Origin: Polaribacter aquimarinus
GTDB taxonomy: Bacteria; Bacteroidota; Bacteroidia; Flavobacteriales; Flavobacteriaceae
Length of the DNA stretch: 64,000 nt
Assembly: GCF_003129485.1 (NCBI RefSeq)
Contig: NZ_QFFG01000007.1
Span: 62,001 to 126,000, forward strand
Direction of reading: 5' to 3'
Every line of letters begins with the position of its first letter. Position 1 is the first letter of the stretch. The translations under genes and the position numbers were made by a program. The notes beneath the pieces are model-generated. The model saw nothing but the letters and a program-made list of their open reading frames with translations. It was not told the origin of the DNA and made no database searches. Shown here piece by piece: positions 51,371 through 60,315 of the stretch.

Positions 51371-52331
51371 GATTTTTTTTTATTGAATCTAAATACAAAG
51401 ATAAATCTTTGTTATTTCTAATTAGAGAAATAAATTTATTTGTTCTTTTTCTTCTTCCTTCTTTATTTAAGTGGAATACACTATCAAAAAAATTATTGTC
51501 AGGAAAAGTAAAATCTTTAGGTGTATTTAAAATTTCAATATTAAGATTGTTTCTGATGTCTTTTTCAAGTTTTGAAATGGCTAATAGATTTTTTTTGTAT
51601 TCAGATTCTGCATATGCAGGGTATGTAAAATATACTTTTACATCTTTGCTCCTTGCATAAGAACTAAATTTATTTATTAATTCTATTCCTTCCCAATATT
51701 TATACTCAAACACCATCTGACTTTTTAAGTTTTTTAATTTAGGTTTATTCAAATGTGATATTAAATCACCATAATTATTAAAACCATCTCTTCGGTATAT
51801 TTTTAAAATAGAATCACTATTTTTATTGGTATTATTTTCTTCTTTATTAATTAAACGTTTAAAACTTTTCTCTGTTTTTTTTAGGTAATTTTTAAAATCT
51901 ATAAAGTAATTATGAGAATAGAACTTATTTGCAGGTGGGTAAAAATTTGATGTTTTTTCTTTTAAATCATATTCACCTTCTCTTTCTAGAAAATATTCTA
52001 TAGAAAGTATAACAATATCTCCTTGTTTTAAAATAGATTTAGTTTCTTCTAATATGAATGCCAATCCTAAACCTCCATGTAATCCTAAATTAATAATTGG
52101 AATTTTAAAATTATTGGATAACATTTCACTATCAATTCCAAAAGCTGTATTAGAGCCACCACTAAAAATTACTTTTGGTGTTTTAATATTTTTAGCTATG
52201 TTATGTTTGTCTATTATTGCAGACAAATAATTTGAAGGGTTCTTTACTTCTGGACTAGTTGTAATAATTAGAAAAGTAAGTAAATATAATATTATATAGA
52301 ATAAGGACAGCTTTAGTAAAAACTTTTTCAT
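51360..52331 (-). CDS. Membrane-anchored SGNH-like protein, partner of MBOAT acyltransferase
   Basis: A 323-aa protein with an N-terminal membrane helix (about 5-25) and a large extracytoplasmic part. The opening block PKVIFSGGSNTAFGIDSEML contains a GGSNT element like SGNH block I, and FFDSVFHLNKEGRRKRTNKF resembles the Asp-His block V. In known O-acetylation systems an SGNH-type protein such as AlgJ/AlgX or DltD receives acyl groups moved by an MBOAT protein, and here it follows one by 4 bp. The acceptor glycan is unknown. Confidence 0.75.
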   Translation of the reverse strand: MKKFLLKLSLFYIILYLLTFLIITTSPEVKNPSNYLSAIIDKHNIAKNIKTPKVIFSGGSNTAFGIDSEMLSNNFKIPIINLGLHGGLGLAFILEETKSILKQGDIVILSIEYFLEREGEYDLKEKTSNFYPPANKFYSHNYFIDFKNYLKKTEKSFKRLINKEENNTNKNSDSILKIYRRDGFNNYGDLISHLNKPKLKNLKSQMVFEYKYWEGIELINKFSSYARSKDVKVYFTYPAYAESEYKKNLLAISKLEKDIRNNLNIEILNTPKDFTFPDNNFFDSVFHLNKEGRRKRTNKFISLIRNNKDLSLYLDSIKKNHAK

Positions 52332-52335
52332 AATA

Positions 52336-53760
52336 TTAAAATTGAAAATATATATATTGCTGTGGACTCCCTTTAAAGTATAATATTAAGACTATAATAA
52401 TTAAATAAATAGACCATCTTAAAAACAATAGTTTAACTTTTTTAATCATTTCAAAGGCATATAAGTGTTTCCTTCCATACCATTCAAAAATCATAAAGAT
52501 AGAAATAATTAGGATTAATTTCAGAGGTCTAATTTCTGGAATACTAATTAAGGAATTTGAAAATATATTTTTAAAATATATTATTGCATCTTTTAAACTT
52601 TGAGATCTAAAAAGGATTAATAATAAAGTAAACAAGCTAAAAGTTATAATTCTTTTTATCGTATTTGTTATAGTGTTTATTGTATTATTATTTATTTGTG
52701 GAGAGTACTTTTCTAGATAAATAAAAAATAGTATAAATAAACCATTAAGTGCACCCCATACTATATATGTCCAGTTCGCTCCATGCCAAAACCCGGTAAT
52801 TATAAAAACAACTAAAATATTTCTAAATTTTAAGATACTAGTAACTCTATTTCCTCCTAAAGGAATATAAACATAATCTCTAAACCAGGTAGTTAAAGAT
52901 ATATGCCATCTACGCCATAATTCTTGTAAACTACTTGCAAAAAAAGGAAAAGCAAAGTTTTGCTTTAAATTAAAACCAAATAATCTGGATGTTCCAATTG
53001 CTATATCTGAATATCCAGAAAAATCAGCATAAAGTTGAAATGAAAAAAATATTGAAACTAAGATTAAAGTACTACCTGAATAATCACCGATATTACTATA
53101 TATTTCATTTACATGTACGGCACAATTATCAGCAATAACAATTTTCTTAAACAATCCAAAAAGTATTTGCCTCAGTCCGTCAATAGCTTTATTATAATTA
53201 AAAACTCTTTTATTTAAAAACTGAGGTAAGAGATCTTTTGCTCTTTCAATAGGACCAGCGACTAATTGGGGAAAAAAACAGACGAAAGCTGAAAATGCAA
53301 TTAAGTTTTTTGTTGGAGTAATTTTTCTTTGATAAATATCTATTGTATAACTTAAAGTTTGAAAAGTGTAAAAACTAATACCAACAGGTAAAATTATGTT
53401 AAGTGAATTTGCGCTTAGTTTAACATTAAAAAAAGAGAAAGCTTCAATAAAATTATCTAAAAAAAAATTATAATATTTAAAAAAACCTAAGAAGCCTAAG
53501 TTAATAAATAAACTGATGTAAAGAAGAAGTTTTCTTTTTCGCTTAGCAGTTTCTTTAAAGATATATAATCCTATAGTGTAATCTAATAAAGTGCTTAATA
53601 TGATTAAAAATAAAAATCTCCAATCCCACCAACCATAAAATATATAACTAGAAATAACTACAAGTAGATTCTGAATATTAGTGTTTTTTTTGGTAAAAAA
53701 CCAATAAACAAAAAAGACAATAGTAACAAATATCGCAAAATCAACAGAGTTAAAAATCAT
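52336..53760 (-). CDS. MBOAT-family O-acyltransferase (AlgI/DltB type)
   Basis: A 474-aa polytopic membrane protein with about eleven hydrophobic segments. Family signatures are FYTFQTLSYTIDIYQRK, CFFPQLVAGPIERAKDLLPQ, the LWRRWHISLTTWFRDYVYIP stretch and the catalytic His in GFWHGANWTYIVWGALNGLF. It transfers acyl (usually acetyl) groups from the cytoplasm to an exported polysaccharide or other acceptor. The immediately following SGNH gene fits this. No polysaccharide polymerase is adjacent. Confidence 0.9.
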   Translation of the reverse strand: MIFNSVDFAIFVTIVFFVYWFFTKKNTNIQNLLVVISSYIFYGWWDWRFLFLIILSTLLDYTIGLYIFKETAKRKRKLLLYISLFINLGFLGFFKYYNFFLDNFIEAFSFFNVKLSANSLNIILPVGISFYTFQTLSYTIDIYQRKITPTKNLIAFSAFVCFFPQLVAGPIERAKDLLPQFLNKRVFNYNKAIDGLRQILFGLFKKIVIADNCAVHVNEIYSNIGDYSGSTLILVSIFFSFQLYADFSGYSDIAIGTSRLFGFNLKQNFAFPFFASSLQELWRRWHISLTTWFRDYVYIPLGGNRVTSILKFRNILVVFIITGFWHGANWTYIVWGALNGLFILFFIYLEKYSPQINNNTINTITNTIKRIITFSLFTLLLILFRSQSLKDAIIYFKNIFSNSLISIPEIRPLKLILIISIFMIFEWYGRKHLYAFEMIKKVKLLFLRWSIYLIIIVLILYFKGSPQQYIYFQF

Positions 53761-53810
53761 CGTTATAACTTTGGTTTCTTGATTAATTTCATTTGCTAAT
53801 AAACTTATTT

Positions 53811-54341
53811 TTAATTTGGATTAAACCCAGGAGTTTTTGGAGAAGTTTGGTAATTCTGAATTAATTTTTGAGATAAGTTTTCAAACTGATTGGTTTTAGT
53901 CAAATGCCTTAATCGGTTTGGGTCGAAATTACCTTTTAAATAGATAACACTGCTTTTTGCTAATGTTGTATTAAAAATAATGGCTTGAGAAACTAAATCA
54001 CCATTTTCTTTTACAGAAATTATTTTTGTTTTTTCTTGAGTATTTGTTCTTAAAATATCAGTAAAATTATTATTGATAACTAAATTTATTTGTTCAATAA
54101 GTTTTTGTTGTTTTTCTTTTGTGATTTCTGAGAAAGTAATGAATTTAAAATCTTTAACATTGCCAAATAAATTATTAAGTTCAGGAGAAATGTTGGTTAA
54201 TAAAGCTCTCATAAAATTGGGTACTTGAAAAGCAGTGACCCCCATATCTCTTTTATGATCATTAAAAAAGCTTTGAAATGATTTTCCTGTTGCACACGAA
54301 AAAAGAAATACTGATAAAAATATGAAAAGATATTTCTTCAT
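53811..54341 (-). CDS. DUF4252-family lipoprotein
   Basis: A 176-aa lipoprotein (signal ends FLFSC). The mature part is a mixed alpha/beta domain, with the central KFITFSEITKEKQQKLIEQI and the closing SSVIYLKGNFDPNRLRHLTK, typical of DUF4252 as found in Bacteroidota. A minus-strand -7 box TACTTTTG is at 54359-54366. It precedes the MBOAT gene by 50 bp but the two may be independent. Function unknown. Confidence 0.75.
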   Translation of the reverse strand: MKKYLFIFLSVFLFSCATGKSFQSFFNDHKRDMGVTAFQVPNFMRALLTNISPELNNLFGNVKDFKFITFSEITKEKQQKLIEQINLVINNNFTDILRTNTQEKTKIISVKENGDLVSQAIIFNTTLAKSSVIYLKGNFDPNRLRHLTKTNQFENLSQKLIQNYQTSPKTPGFNPN

Positions 54342-54386
54342 TTTTATAAAAATTTTACCAAAAGTACAACATTCAAAAATTTTATG

Positions 54387-54394
54387 TAGCTTTG
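54387..54394 (+). promoter_or_regulatory. -7 promoter box for the leader ORF and MFS gene
   Basis: TAGCTTTG matches TAnnTTTG and lies 19 bp before the leader-peptide ATG. A matching -33 TTTG is not clear, and a divergent minus-strand box (54359-54366) lies beside it. Confidence 0.5.
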
Positions 54395-54413
54395 ATGCTT
54401 ATTTAATCATAAA

Positions 54414-54488
54414 ATGAAAACTGTCAAAACATATAGCACCCAATTATCGTGTATTTCGCGAATATGTCGGTCTATTTATGTGTTTTGA
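54414..54488 (+). CDS. Candidate regulatory leader peptide (24 aa)
   Basis: ATG-initiated 24-codon frame lying 86 bp upstream of the MFS exporter gene. It starts MKTVKTYSTQLS and ends CISRICRSIYVF before TGA. It contains two Cys, two Arg and three Ile in the last twelve residues and no signal or membrane segment. It is followed after 28 bp by an intrinsic terminator and then the exporter start. Codons for C18-R19-S20 (54465-54473) can pair imperfectly with the terminator's 5' arm. The layout fits a translated leader controlling attenuation; protein function on its own is unlikely. Confidence 0.5.
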   Translation: MKTVKTYSTQLSCISRICRSIYVF

Positions 54489-54516
54489 AAATATCAATAT
54501 AAAATCAAACAATTGT

Positions 54517-54547
54517 AAAAGTCCGACTATCTAGTCGGACTTTTTTT
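54517..54547 (+). terminator. Attenuator-like terminator in front of the MFS exporter gene
   Basis: A 12-bp stem AAAAGTCCGACT/AGTCGGACTTTT with an ATCT loop followed by a T-run, placed 27 bp before the MFS ATG. There is no upstream plus-strand gene whose end it could mark except the 24-codon leader, so it is an attenuator candidate. Confidence 0.7.
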
Positions 54548-54574
54548 ATTATATAAACATCAACTCAACCAATA

Positions 54575-55789
54575 ATGAATTCACTTTTTAAAAATTACGT
54601 AGATACTTTTAGAGGGCTCTCTATCGAAGTTTGGTGGTTGTCATTAATCACTTTTATCAATAGGTCAGGTACAATGGTAATTCCTTTTTTATCACTGTAT
54701 CTAAATAAAAATCTTAATTTTTCGATACCAGATGTTGGTTGGATTATGTCTTTCTTTGGTTTAGGTTCTGTTGTTGGAACTTGGATTGGTGGTAAATTAA
54801 CGGATAGAATAGGGTACTATAAAGTGATGTTTGTAAGTTTATTTTTAACAGGATTTCTATTTGTTCTTTTGCAATATATAACTACTTTTCAAGGTTTTTG
54901 TATCGGAATATTTTTGGTAATGTTAGTTGCCGATGCTTTTAGGCCTGCTATGTTTGTAGCACTAAGTGCATACAGTAAACCCGAAAATAAGACCCGTTCG
55001 GTTACTTTAATTCGTTTGGCAATTAACTTAGGTTTTTCGGCAGGACCTGCAATAGGTGGATTAATAATTACAGGGATTGGTTACCAAGGATTGTTTTGGA
55101 TGGATGGAATTACTTGTGCCTTAGCAGCAATATTATTGTTATTTGTTTTACATCCAAAAAAAGTAAATGTTTTGGATGAAGTAAAAGTGGAAAGTCCAGT
55201 TTCTGCTTATAAGGATAAGGCTTTTTGGATATTTTTTATAGGAATGTTTATATTCGGATTTGTATTTTTACAATACTTTTCTACCATACCGTTGTACTAC
55301 AAAGACATTAGGTTTTTATCAGAATTTGAAATTGGATTATTGATGGGGTTTAACGGTTTTTTTATTTTTCTATTTGAAATGCCTTTGATTAAATGGTTGG
55401 AAGATTCAAAAAAATCGAAAGTAAAATTAATTACTTTAGGATTATTTCTAACTGCACTGAGTTTTCTAGTTTTAAACCTAACTGGTTGGATTGGTATTTT
55501 AATTATAGGGATGTTATTGATGACTATTGGAGAAATGATAGCTTTTCCATTTTCTAATGCTTTTGCAGTAGAACGAGCTAAAAAAGGAAACCAAGGAGAA
55601 TATATGGCATTGTATAGTATTTCATTTTCTTTATCGCATATTTTTAGTCATAATTTGGGTATGCAAATGGTAAGTAAATTCGGTTTTGAAATGACTTGGT
55701 ACGCAATTACCATTTTAGCTCTTTTTGGTGTTCTAATATTAGTGTTTTTGCTAAAAGTTTTAAAAAGTGAAAAATTAAAAATAAAATAG
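54575..55789 (+). CDS. MFS transporter (drug/metabolite exporter type)
   Basis: A 404-aa major-facilitator protein with twelve predicted transmembrane helices. Between helices 2 and 3 it has GGKLTDRIGYYKVM, matching the MFS signature G-x-x-x-D-R-x-G-R/K-[KR], and helix 5 carries GFSAGPAIGGLIIT, like motif C of exporters (antiporters). This points to efflux of a small molecule, but the substrate is unknown. Its expression appears controlled by the leader ORF and terminator just upstream. The VOC gene follows after 1 bp. Confidence 0.9.
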   Translation: MNSLFKNYVDTFRGLSIEVWWLSLITFINRSGTMVIPFLSLYLNKNLNFSIPDVGWIMSFFGLGSVVGTWIGGKLTDRIGYYKVMFVSLFLTGFLFVLLQYITTFQGFCIGIFLVMLVADAFRPAMFVALSAYSKPENKTRSVTLIRLAINLGFSAGPAIGGLIITGIGYQGLFWMDGITCALAAILLLFVLHPKKVNVLDEVKVESPVSAYKDKAFWIFFIGMFIFGFVFLQYFSTIPLYYKDIRFLSEFEIGLLMGFNGFFIFLFEMPLIKWLEDSKKSKVKLITLGLFLTALSFLVLNLTGWIGILIIGMLLMTIGEMIAFPFSNAFAVERAKKGNQGEYMALYSISFSLSHIFSHNLGMQMVSKFGFEMTWYAITILALFGVLILVFLLKVLKSEKLKIK

Positions 55790-55790
55790 G

Positions 55791-56168
55791 GTGAATTTAA
55801 ATCAAATTACCATACCATCTTTAGATGTAGAAAAGGCAACTGAGTTTTACAAAAAATTAGGGTTAATACTTATTGTTGATGCATTGCCAAGGTATGTCCG
55901 TTTCGAATTACCTGAGGGTGATGCCACATTCTCAATACAACAAGTTGATGAATTGCCAAAAGGAAATCGTATTGCAGTTTATTTTGAAAATGAAGAATTA
56001 GATAAAGTAGTTGAAGAATTACAGCAAAAAGGATTTCAATTTGATTTATTGCCTACAAATCAACCTTGGCTATGGAGAGAAGCAAGATTAAAAGATTTAG
56101 ATGGGAATCCCATTATTTTATACAAAGCAGGAGGAAATAGAAAAAATCCGCCTTGGCGAATCAATTAG
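55791..56168 (+). CDS. VOC-superfamily (glyoxalase/bleomycin-resistance-fold) protein
   Basis: A 125-aa single-module VOC protein with the paired beta-alpha-beta-beta-beta motifs: ITIPSLDVEKATEFYKKLG at the start and WREARLKDLDGNPIILYKAGG near the end. VOC proteins can be lyases, dioxygenases or small-molecule binders that give drug resistance. Start is GTG at 55791, one base after the MFS stop, so the two genes are probably translated as a pair, and the function may be linked to the exporter's substrate; that is inference. Its end overlaps the DUF3667 gene by 8 bp. Confidence 0.83.
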   Translation: MNLNQITIPSLDVEKATEFYKKLGLILIVDALPRYVRFELPEGDATFSIQQVDELPKGNRIAVYFENEELDKVVEELQQKGFQFDLLPTNQPWLWREARLKDLDGNPIILYKAGGNRKNPPWRIN

Positions 56169-57045
56169 GTGTAAAAATGCTTTTTAATAATTCTGGATTT
56201 AACCATTTTAATGTAAAAAATAAAATTGTACCTATGATCAATATTACTAGAGTAAACAATGTAATAACTAATCCTAAAACCAATAAAAACTTTAAAAATT
56301 TAACAACAGATTTTATGAAAGAATGATTGTAAAGTCTACCAAAAGCAAATAGATAATAAATAAAATAAAGAAACATACTAGACATATAAACTAAAGGACT
56401 TGTATACATGCTAATAAAAAAAGTGATTAGAGAAATGTACATGGTAAAACCTTGTAGGTAAGCATTCATTACGATGTGTTCTCCATAATTATGAGGTTTT
56501 CTGTATGTCCATTTACTGGTTAACGCATAAAGCGGAAGGATTAAAAAAGTAATTAAGTTAAAATATTGCAAAAAGAACTTAAAGTAAGCTTCTTGTACTT
56601 TTAAACCTATCTTAGCAGAATGTTGCTTTTGTTGTAATCGAATAAACTCTTCTTTAGAGATGTTTTTAACTGTTGATAAATCTTTGTTGGCTAGGGCTTT
56701 CATTGCTCTACTTTGCTCAGTCTCAAAACCAGATTGCATTTTTATAAATTCATCTGAGAAAAAATTAAAAGTTAATAAAGACAATGCTGCACCAACAGCT
56801 AAAAAGGCAAAAGGGTTTACGTATCGTTTTCGAACTCCCGTCAAATATTCGTTTAAGACATCTTCTGGTGCTAAAAGCATTTTTTTTAAGGTTAAAAAAA
56901 ACTTACTATCTACCCCAAAAACATCAGAAAATAACTGACCGATTAATAGTTTAAATGTAATTCTACTTGTTATTACTTTTGCACCACAGTTATCACAGAA
57001 TAGTGCGTTTTTTTCTAACGGATCTTGACAGTTTTTACAATTCAT
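56161..57045 (-). CDS. DUF3667 zinc-ribbon membrane protein
   Basis: A 294-aa protein beginning with a zinc ribbon (CKNCQDPLEKNALFCDNCGA, residues 3-22) and followed by five or six hydrophobic segments (about 75-95, 160-180, 200-225, 235-285). The SRITFKLLIGQLFSDVFGVD and VRKRYVNPFAFL segments are characteristic of DUF3667. Function is unknown. The start codon follows 4 bp after the DUF4174 gene stop on the opposite reading direction of the window's left side, and the two are in the same minus-strand order with CocE. Confidence 0.8.
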   Translation of the reverse strand: MNCKNCQDPLEKNALFCDNCGAKVITSRITFKLLIGQLFSDVFGVDSKFFLTLKKMLLAPEDVLNEYLTGVRKRYVNPFAFLAVGAALSLLTFNFFSDEFIKMQSGFETEQSRAMKALANKDLSTVKNISKEEFIRLQQKQHSAKIGLKVQEAYFKFFLQYFNLITFLILPLYALTSKWTYRKPHNYGEHIVMNAYLQGFTMYISLITFFISMYTSPLVYMSSMFLYFIYYLFAFGRLYNHSFIKSVVKFLKFLLVLGLVITLFTLVILIIGTILFFTLKWLNPELLKSIFTPN

Positions 57046-57049
57046 ACAG

Positions 57050-57466
57050 TTAGTTTTTGAGTTCTCTTTTTCTCATTGGCATACCATCAATTAACGCAAA
57101 TAATTTTTCTAAAGATACTATTTTTGTTTGTCTCAGTTTTATCCCGCCATCTAAACCAACCAAAACAACTTCAAAGTTTTTAATTTTTGAATAATGTTTT
57201 TTAGGAAGTTTCTTGATAGGAAACCAATTTTGATTGAAATTGGTCGTGAAACTGTTTTTAACAAATTGATAAACTATTAATTTCCTTTCTTCTATACCTT
57301 TTTTATCTTTTGATAAAATATTGATTTGTTTTGTTAAATCATTCGAAGTTTTATCTTTAGAGAATACCAATAAAAGTCTATTTTTCCATTGATGTTGCTC
57401 TAAATCTTGACTTTTAATTGCTAGGTTAACTGTTAAAACCAGCATTAAAAATAAAACTCTTTTCAT
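57050..57466 (-). CDS. DUF4174-family secreted protein
   Basis: A 138-aa protein with a signal peptide (about 1-19). The mature part, LEQHQWKNRLLLVFSKDKTS with VVLVGLDGGIKLRQTKIVSLEKLFALIDGMPMRKRE, matches the thioredoxin-like DUF4174 domain, and the C-terminal DGMPMRKRE is typical of it. No cysteine is present in the mature domain, so thiol redox chemistry is unlikely. It ends 4 bp before the DUF3667 start and is probably co-transcribed with it. Function unknown. Confidence 0.8.
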   Translation of the reverse strand: MKRVLFLMLVLTVNLAIKSQDLEQHQWKNRLLLVFSKDKTSNDLTKQINILSKDKKGIEERKLIVYQFVKNSFTTNFNQNWFPIKKLPKKHYSKIKNFEVVLVGLDGGIKLRQTKIVSLEKLFALIDGMPMRKRELKN

Positions 57467-57493
57467 TTTAATCTGTGAATTTGTAGCCAGTTT

Positions 57494-59437
57494 CTATTTC
57501 AACACAGAAAACTCAATGCTAGAATCTGTAAAAACAGTATGAGTTTGAGTTTTAAAGTCTTTTTTATCTGCTTTATAGATATTATCTACATAGGTCTGTG
57601 GATTTAAATCGATTAAAGGAAACCAAGTACTTTGTACTTGAATTTGCAATTTGTGTCCTTTTTTAAAAGTATGAAATACGTCTTGTAGTTTTATATTTAC
57701 AGCGGTTTTTTTGTTAGGTGTAAATGGCTCTGGAAATTCAAAACTATTTCTAAAACGACCTCGCATTACTTCACTTCTTACCATTAAATGATAATTACTC
57801 ATTTTTAGATGATCTTGTAGTTTGTCATTATTTTCTTTTGCATCACTTGGGTGAACATCGATAACTTTAATAATCCAATCTGCGGCAGAACCGGTTGTAG
57901 CTACTTTTAATTTTGCCATAATTTCTCCTGCTAAGGTAAAATCTTCGGTTAAAATATCAGTTTCAAAAACCAAAACATCGGGTCTTCTTGCTGCAAAACG
58001 CTGGTCATCTGTCATGTATTTACGTGGTGTAAAAACTGTTTTTATATCTTCAGAATAAGGAACTGGACGTTTAATATCACTTATAAATTTTATAGCTTTT
58101 GGTTTTGTTTTTGATTTTACATTTGGGTCAGAATAATTTAATTTTTGACTTTCAGATAAAACCCAATCTTGTTTTATTATATTTTTGGGAGGCCAAGAAT
58201 CATAAGATTTCCATTCTTTTCTACCAGAGTCATACACATAAGCTTCTGGTAAACCAGAATTTTTATCACCTTTCCCTTTCAAGAAATGATGAAAGAATTT
58301 TGTTTCGATTTCTGATTGATATTTTAATGAAATCGAATCACCAAAATAATAATTTCCTACAGCATTTCTAACACCAGAACTTGCCCAACGTCCATGATCC
58401 CAAGGACCAAAAACCAATGTATTATAATTATTTTTTCCATGTTTTTCGATGCCTTTGTAGGTTTCTAAAGGACCATATAAATCTTCAGCATCAAACCATC
58501 CTCCAACTATCATAGTGGCAACAGAAGAAGGGACTTTGTCCATATGTTGAATAATACCTTTGCTTTTCCAAACCTCATCATAATTAGGGTGTTCAACAAT
58601 CTCTTTCCAGAAAAAATCATCAATTTTATCTTTTTTTGATGTTTCTGCAACATCTAATTTATCGTACTGAAAATATTCATTCAGGTTTGATAAAGGTCCT
58701 TTGTCTAAGAAGAATTGATATTGATCTTTTGTGTTCATTTTCGGAAACGAATACCAAGCAGAATCTGTTGGTGTGTCTTTGTATGTTCCGAATAAAGAAA
58801 TTGCTCTAAAATAACTCAATAAAAAAGCACCGTTGTGATGAAAATCATCAAAGAAAAAATCGCCAATACACGCTTGAGGAGAAGCTGCTTTTAACGCAGG
58901 ATGCGCATCTATTGTAGAAACGGTTGCGTAATGTCCAGGATATGAAATTCCCCAAGTTCCTACTTTACCGTTATTATTTTCAATATTTTTTACCAACCAA
59001 TCGATGGTATCATAAGTATCAGAAACCTCATCAGATTCATTTTCTTTTTTATTCGGTATGTAAGCACGCATGTTGTCATAAACTCCTTCACTCATCCAAC
59101 GTCCACGAACATCTTGATAAACAACAATATATTTGTCTTTCATTAAATGTTTGTTTGGGCCTATTCTAGTTTTCATTTTTCCTTCTCCATAAGGTCTTGA
59201 ACTATATGGAGTTCTTTGCATTAAGATAGGATATTCCTTGCTTGTGTCTTTAGGGGAGTATATGGTAGTATGTAGCTTGATACCATCTCTCATTATAATA
59301 TCAACTTCTTTTTTAGTATAATTATCTACTACATAAGTGTCTTTTTTGGGATCTGATATTTCTGCTTCTTTAAAGTTGTTTTTACAAGAGAAAATAAGTG
59401 AAATGCCAAAAAATAATAGTAAAAAATATTTTTTCAT
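57494..59437 (-). CDS. CocE/NonD-family hydrolase lipoprotein (S15 peptidase-like)
   Basis: A 647-aa serine hydrolase of the CocE / X-Pro dipeptidyl-peptidase (S15) class. The frame extends 93 bp upstream, but the ATG at 59437 gives a lipoprotein signal (MKKYFLLLFFGISLIFSC) and is chosen. The alpha/beta-hydrolase part (~45-330) has the nucleophile elbow GTWGISYPGHYATV, the GGWFDAEDLYG segment and GPWDHGRW with the catalytic His. The C-terminal X-Pro/CocE jellyroll spans ~400-640. Substrates include acyl esters and peptides; the true one is unknown. It ends 28 bp before the DUF4174 gene. Confidence 0.87.
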   Translation of the reverse strand: MKKYFLLLFFGISLIFSCKNNFKEAEISDPKKDTYVVDNYTKKEVDIIMRDGIKLHTTIYSPKDTSKEYPILMQRTPYSSRPYGEGKMKTRIGPNKHLMKDKYIVVYQDVRGRWMSEGVYDNMRAYIPNKKENESDEVSDTYDTIDWLVKNIENNNGKVGTWGISYPGHYATVSTIDAHPALKAASPQACIGDFFFDDFHHNGAFLLSYFRAISLFGTYKDTPTDSAWYSFPKMNTKDQYQFFLDKGPLSNLNEYFQYDKLDVAETSKKDKIDDFFWKEIVEHPNYDEVWKSKGIIQHMDKVPSSVATMIVGGWFDAEDLYGPLETYKGIEKHGKNNYNTLVFGPWDHGRWASSGVRNAVGNYYFGDSISLKYQSEIETKFFHHFLKGKGDKNSGLPEAYVYDSGRKEWKSYDSWPPKNIIKQDWVLSESQKLNYSDPNVKSKTKPKAIKFISDIKRPVPYSEDIKTVFTPRKYMTDDQRFAARRPDVLVFETDILTEDFTLAGEIMAKLKVATTGSAADWIIKVIDVHPSDAKENNDKLQDHLKMSNYHLMVRSEVMRGRFRNSFEFPEPFTPNKKTAVNIKLQDVFHTFKKGHKLQIQVQSTWFPLIDLNPQTYVDNIYKADKKDFKTQTHTVFTDSSIEFSVLK

Positions 59438-59543
59438 GAAGGTTAGTTTAGTGTTTGCTAAAATTACAAAACAAAAAAGAGTTAATAAAGAATGAATTGT
59501 TAAAATGATTTTAGATACATTTATACTCAAAATAATAGGTTTT

Positions 59544-60290
59544 ATGCGAAATTTTTTTTTTATGCTATGTTTCTTATCAGTGATAAGTTGTGCACCTAAA
59601 GTTGATAATAAAGAAGTAATTAATAGGGTTCTTACAAAAGCTGAAAAAGTATTTCTGAAATTAGAAAAGAACAGATATAATGTTGCTTTTTTAATTATGG
59701 ATGGAACTTTTAATACAGAACTTACAGCACCATACGATATTTTTCAGCATACTATTTTTAGAAAAAACATTAAAGCAATGAATGTATTTACGGTCGCAAA
59801 TACTGATAATTCAATTGTTACTTTTGAAGGAATACGAATTCTACCAGACTTTAACTACCTGAAAGATTCTTTACCCAAAATTGATATTTTAGTAGTGCCA
59901 TCAGCAGAACATCATTTAGATTCAGATTTAGAAGACAAGTCTATGATTGACTTTGTGAAGAAAGTAAGTAAAGAAGCCGATTATGTAACTTCTCATTGCG
60001 ATGGTGCTTTTGTATTGGCAAAAGCTGGTTTGTTAGAAGGTAGAGTTTCAACAACATTTCCTTCTGATATTGATAAAATGAGAACCATGTTTCCAGAACT
60101 GGATATTAGAAAAGATGTGTTATTTGTACATGATGGAAAATATATTACTTCTGCTGGTGGCGCAAAATCTTTTGAAGCTGCTTTATATTTGTGTGAGTTT
60201 TTATATGGAAAAAAAATTGCGGAATCTTTAGCTGGTGGTTTGGTCATTGAATGGAACCTTGAAGCCATTCCGCATTTAGTTGTTAAATAA
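59544..60290 (+). CDS. DJ-1/PfpI-family lipoprotein (class I glutamine-amidotransferase-like)
   Basis: A 248-aa lipoprotein (signal ends FLSVISC) with a DJ-1/PfpI domain (~45-235). The nucleophile elbow is TSHCDGAFVLAKAGLLEG with the reactive Cys, and the segment AFLIMDGTFNTELTAPYDIFQ is the usual opening strand. Related proteins are amidases, glyoxalases or regulators. The frame runs 39 bp further upstream to another ATG; the ATG at 59544 is preferred because it places the lipobox correctly and follows a TACATTTA -7-like box. Being outside the cytoplasm is unusual for this fold. Confidence 0.78.
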   Translation: MRNFFFMLCFLSVISCAPKVDNKEVINRVLTKAEKVFLKLEKNRYNVAFLIMDGTFNTELTAPYDIFQHTIFRKNIKAMNVFTVANTDNSIVTFEGIRILPDFNYLKDSLPKIDILVVPSAEHHLDSDLEDKSMIDFVKKVSKEADYVTSHCDGAFVLAKAGLLEGRVSTTFPSDIDKMRTMFPELDIRKDVLFVHDGKYITSAGGAKSFEAALYLCEFLYGKKIAESLAGGLVIEWNLEAIPHLVVK

Positions 60291-60315
60291 GTATTTTTTT
60301 AAACCTAAAATCTCG

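Noticed and set aside
54414..54488. Leader ORF as an ordinary small protein
   Set aside because: It lacks membrane, signal or domain features and is placed exactly before an attenuator-like terminator; a regulatory role is the better reading.
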